Part shown: one piece after another, positions 60,502-60,897 of the stretch
Numbering within the stretch: the stretch's first letter is position 1
Layout of the letters: the number at the start of each line of letters is the position of its first letter
Origin: Bacteroidota bacterium
GTDB taxonomy: Bacteria > Bacteroidota > Bacteroidia > Bacteroidales > UBA6013
DNA: 60,897 nucleotides
Direction: 5' to 3'
Assembly: GCA_020048645.1 (NCBI GenBank)
Contig: JAIFMG010000008.1
Location: 1-60,897, forward strand
The notes under the pieces: generated by a model
The model's database searches: none
What the model was told of the DNA's origin: nothing
What the model saw: the letters and a program-made list of their open reading frames with translations, nothing else
Position numbers and translations under genes: made by a program

Positions 60502-60642
60502 TGTCCGACAAAAAGCTATTCGGCAAGCGATAAAAAAGGGGGGAGGCCATGAAGGCCTCCCCCGAATGTCGTAGTTTTGAGTCTGCGAAAACCAAAACAT
60601 CCACGACATGCGCGAAGATGCCCATATTCCATTTGTCGGACA
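60502..60642. mobile_element. 141 bp MITE-like element with 11 bp terminal inverted repeats
   Basis: TGTCCGACAAA (60502-60512) and TTTGTCGGACA (60632-60642) are perfect terminal inverted repeats. The interior holds a strong hairpin but no transposase. It may be a MITE or the remnant of an IS. Confidence 0.65.
60532..60563 (-). terminator. intrinsic terminator inside the MITE-like element
   Basis: GGGGGAGGCC-ATGAA-GGCCTCCCCC is perfect. On the minus strand it is followed by a run of T residues (opposite the A run at 60532-60537), so it ends minus-strand transcription, for example from the TonB-receptor gene. Confidence 0.75.
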
Positions 60643-60709
60643 GCCGCTGCTCTGACAAATCTTGAGCCAAGCCGCGTTGGGATATTTCACCTTTGGAATC
60701 AACCTGGCT

Positions 60710-60814
60710 TCAGTACTCGTAGCGCAGGCTGAGCATGAAGTTGCGGCCTGGTTGGGGGATTCGAGCGGCGTACTCGACGCCGTCGGCGCTTCGGACGCCG
60801 GGGTGGAAGTAGGG
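60710..60814 (-). pseudogene. 3' fragment of a TonB-dependent receptor gene
   Basis: The minus strand encodes a C terminus reading RPYFHPGVRSADGVEYAA, continuing RIPQPGRNFMLSLRYEY and stop. PGRNFMLSLRYEY with a terminal aromatic is the classic last strand of an outer-membrane TonB-dependent receptor. Going upstream, the frame runs into the IS-like sequence starting about 60813 and meets a stop. The receptor is cut there. Confidence 0.65.
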
Positions 60815-60897
60815 TCTGCTGAAAAGCCCGCAATCGACTAGATTTCAAGAAATTAAGTCCAATTTTCTTTGGCCAAGTGCAAGATTATTGGTATCTT
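60813..60897 (+). mobile_element. probable left end of an insertion sequence (cut by window edge)
   Basis: GGGTCTGCTGAAAAGCCCGC starts exactly where receptor homology stops. A promoter (TTTG 60868-60871, 20-base spacer, TATCTT at 60892-60897) points out of the window, consistent with a transposase gene just beyond. No transposase residues are visible, so this is provisional. Confidence 0.5.

Overview
The window is a high-GC chromosomal segment of a Bacteroidota bacterium. The evidence is the gliding ABC-transporter pair GldF/GldG, a PorQ-like type IX secretion protein, the DUF4783-nadC gene order, a fused histidinol-phosphatase/IGP-dehydratase HisB, and several promoters of the TTTG-N19-21-TAnnTTTG type used by this phylum. 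A Saprospirales-like gliding bacterium is my inference; genus cannot be read from the sequence.

Layout. 0-1 kb: repeats and a TerC-family gene. 1.8-5.3 kb: tRNA-Thr, a DUF4340-like protein and a Tim44-like/TPM membrane pair. 6-9.8 kb: a 7TM-DISM receptor fused to a SpoIIE phosphatase, overlapping a flavin monooxygenase. 10-13.4 kb: chemosensory operon cheR, a histidine-kinase-like gene without its phospho-acceptor His, cheD, cheB. 13.5-17.7 kb: TlpA-like lipoprotein, VanX-like peptidase, and a capA-like gene broken at a T9 run. 18.1-18.9 kb: small AT-rich gene between a leader repeat and a hairpin. 19.4-25.6 kb: lipase-like, FkbM, HAD, SDR and flippase-like genes, then two lipoproteins. 25.7-29.7 kb: topoisomerase IV A, hisB, tRNA-Arg. 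30-32.3 kb: lipoprotein and a higBA toxin-antitoxin pair. 32.6-35 kb: esterase, unknown protein, decayed RAYT transposase locus. 35.2-41.6 kb: second chemosensory operon (outer-membrane protein, MCP, two CheY-like regulators, CheA, CheW). 42.6-49 kb: comB, metallophosphoesterase, intact RAYT with palindromes and microsatellites, DUF2279, Alx-type TerC, porQ. 49.4-56.9 kb: DUF4783, nadC, gldF, gldG, ispF, CoA-binding paralogues, thioredoxin, mtaB. 57.1-60.5 kb: AT-rich three-gene defence cassette. 60.5-60.9 kb: MITE-like element and a TonB-receptor 3' end cut by an IS-like end.

How the parts fit. The two chemosensory operons together supply receptor, CheW, CheA, CheY-like regulators, CheR, CheB and CheD. 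No flagellar gene is present, whereas gliding and type IX secretion genes are, so surface motility or secretion is the likely output (inference). Intergenic DNA is crowded with dispersed repeats.

Most notable: two AT-rich insertions 39 kb apart (18.4 kb and 57.6 kb) share one architecture. Each lies behind a copy of the same ~250 bp promoter-bearing leader repeat and is followed by a CACAACAT motif and a long imperfect palindrome resembling an integron-type recombination site. One carries a SpoIIAA/STAS-like protein, the other an HNH nuclease-middle component-DUF2326 ATPase set of the ABC-three-component type. I propose a cassette-capture arrangement; no integrase is in the window. A second unusual system is the RAYT transposase, whose coding region contains in frame the perfect 28 bp palindrome found beside it.
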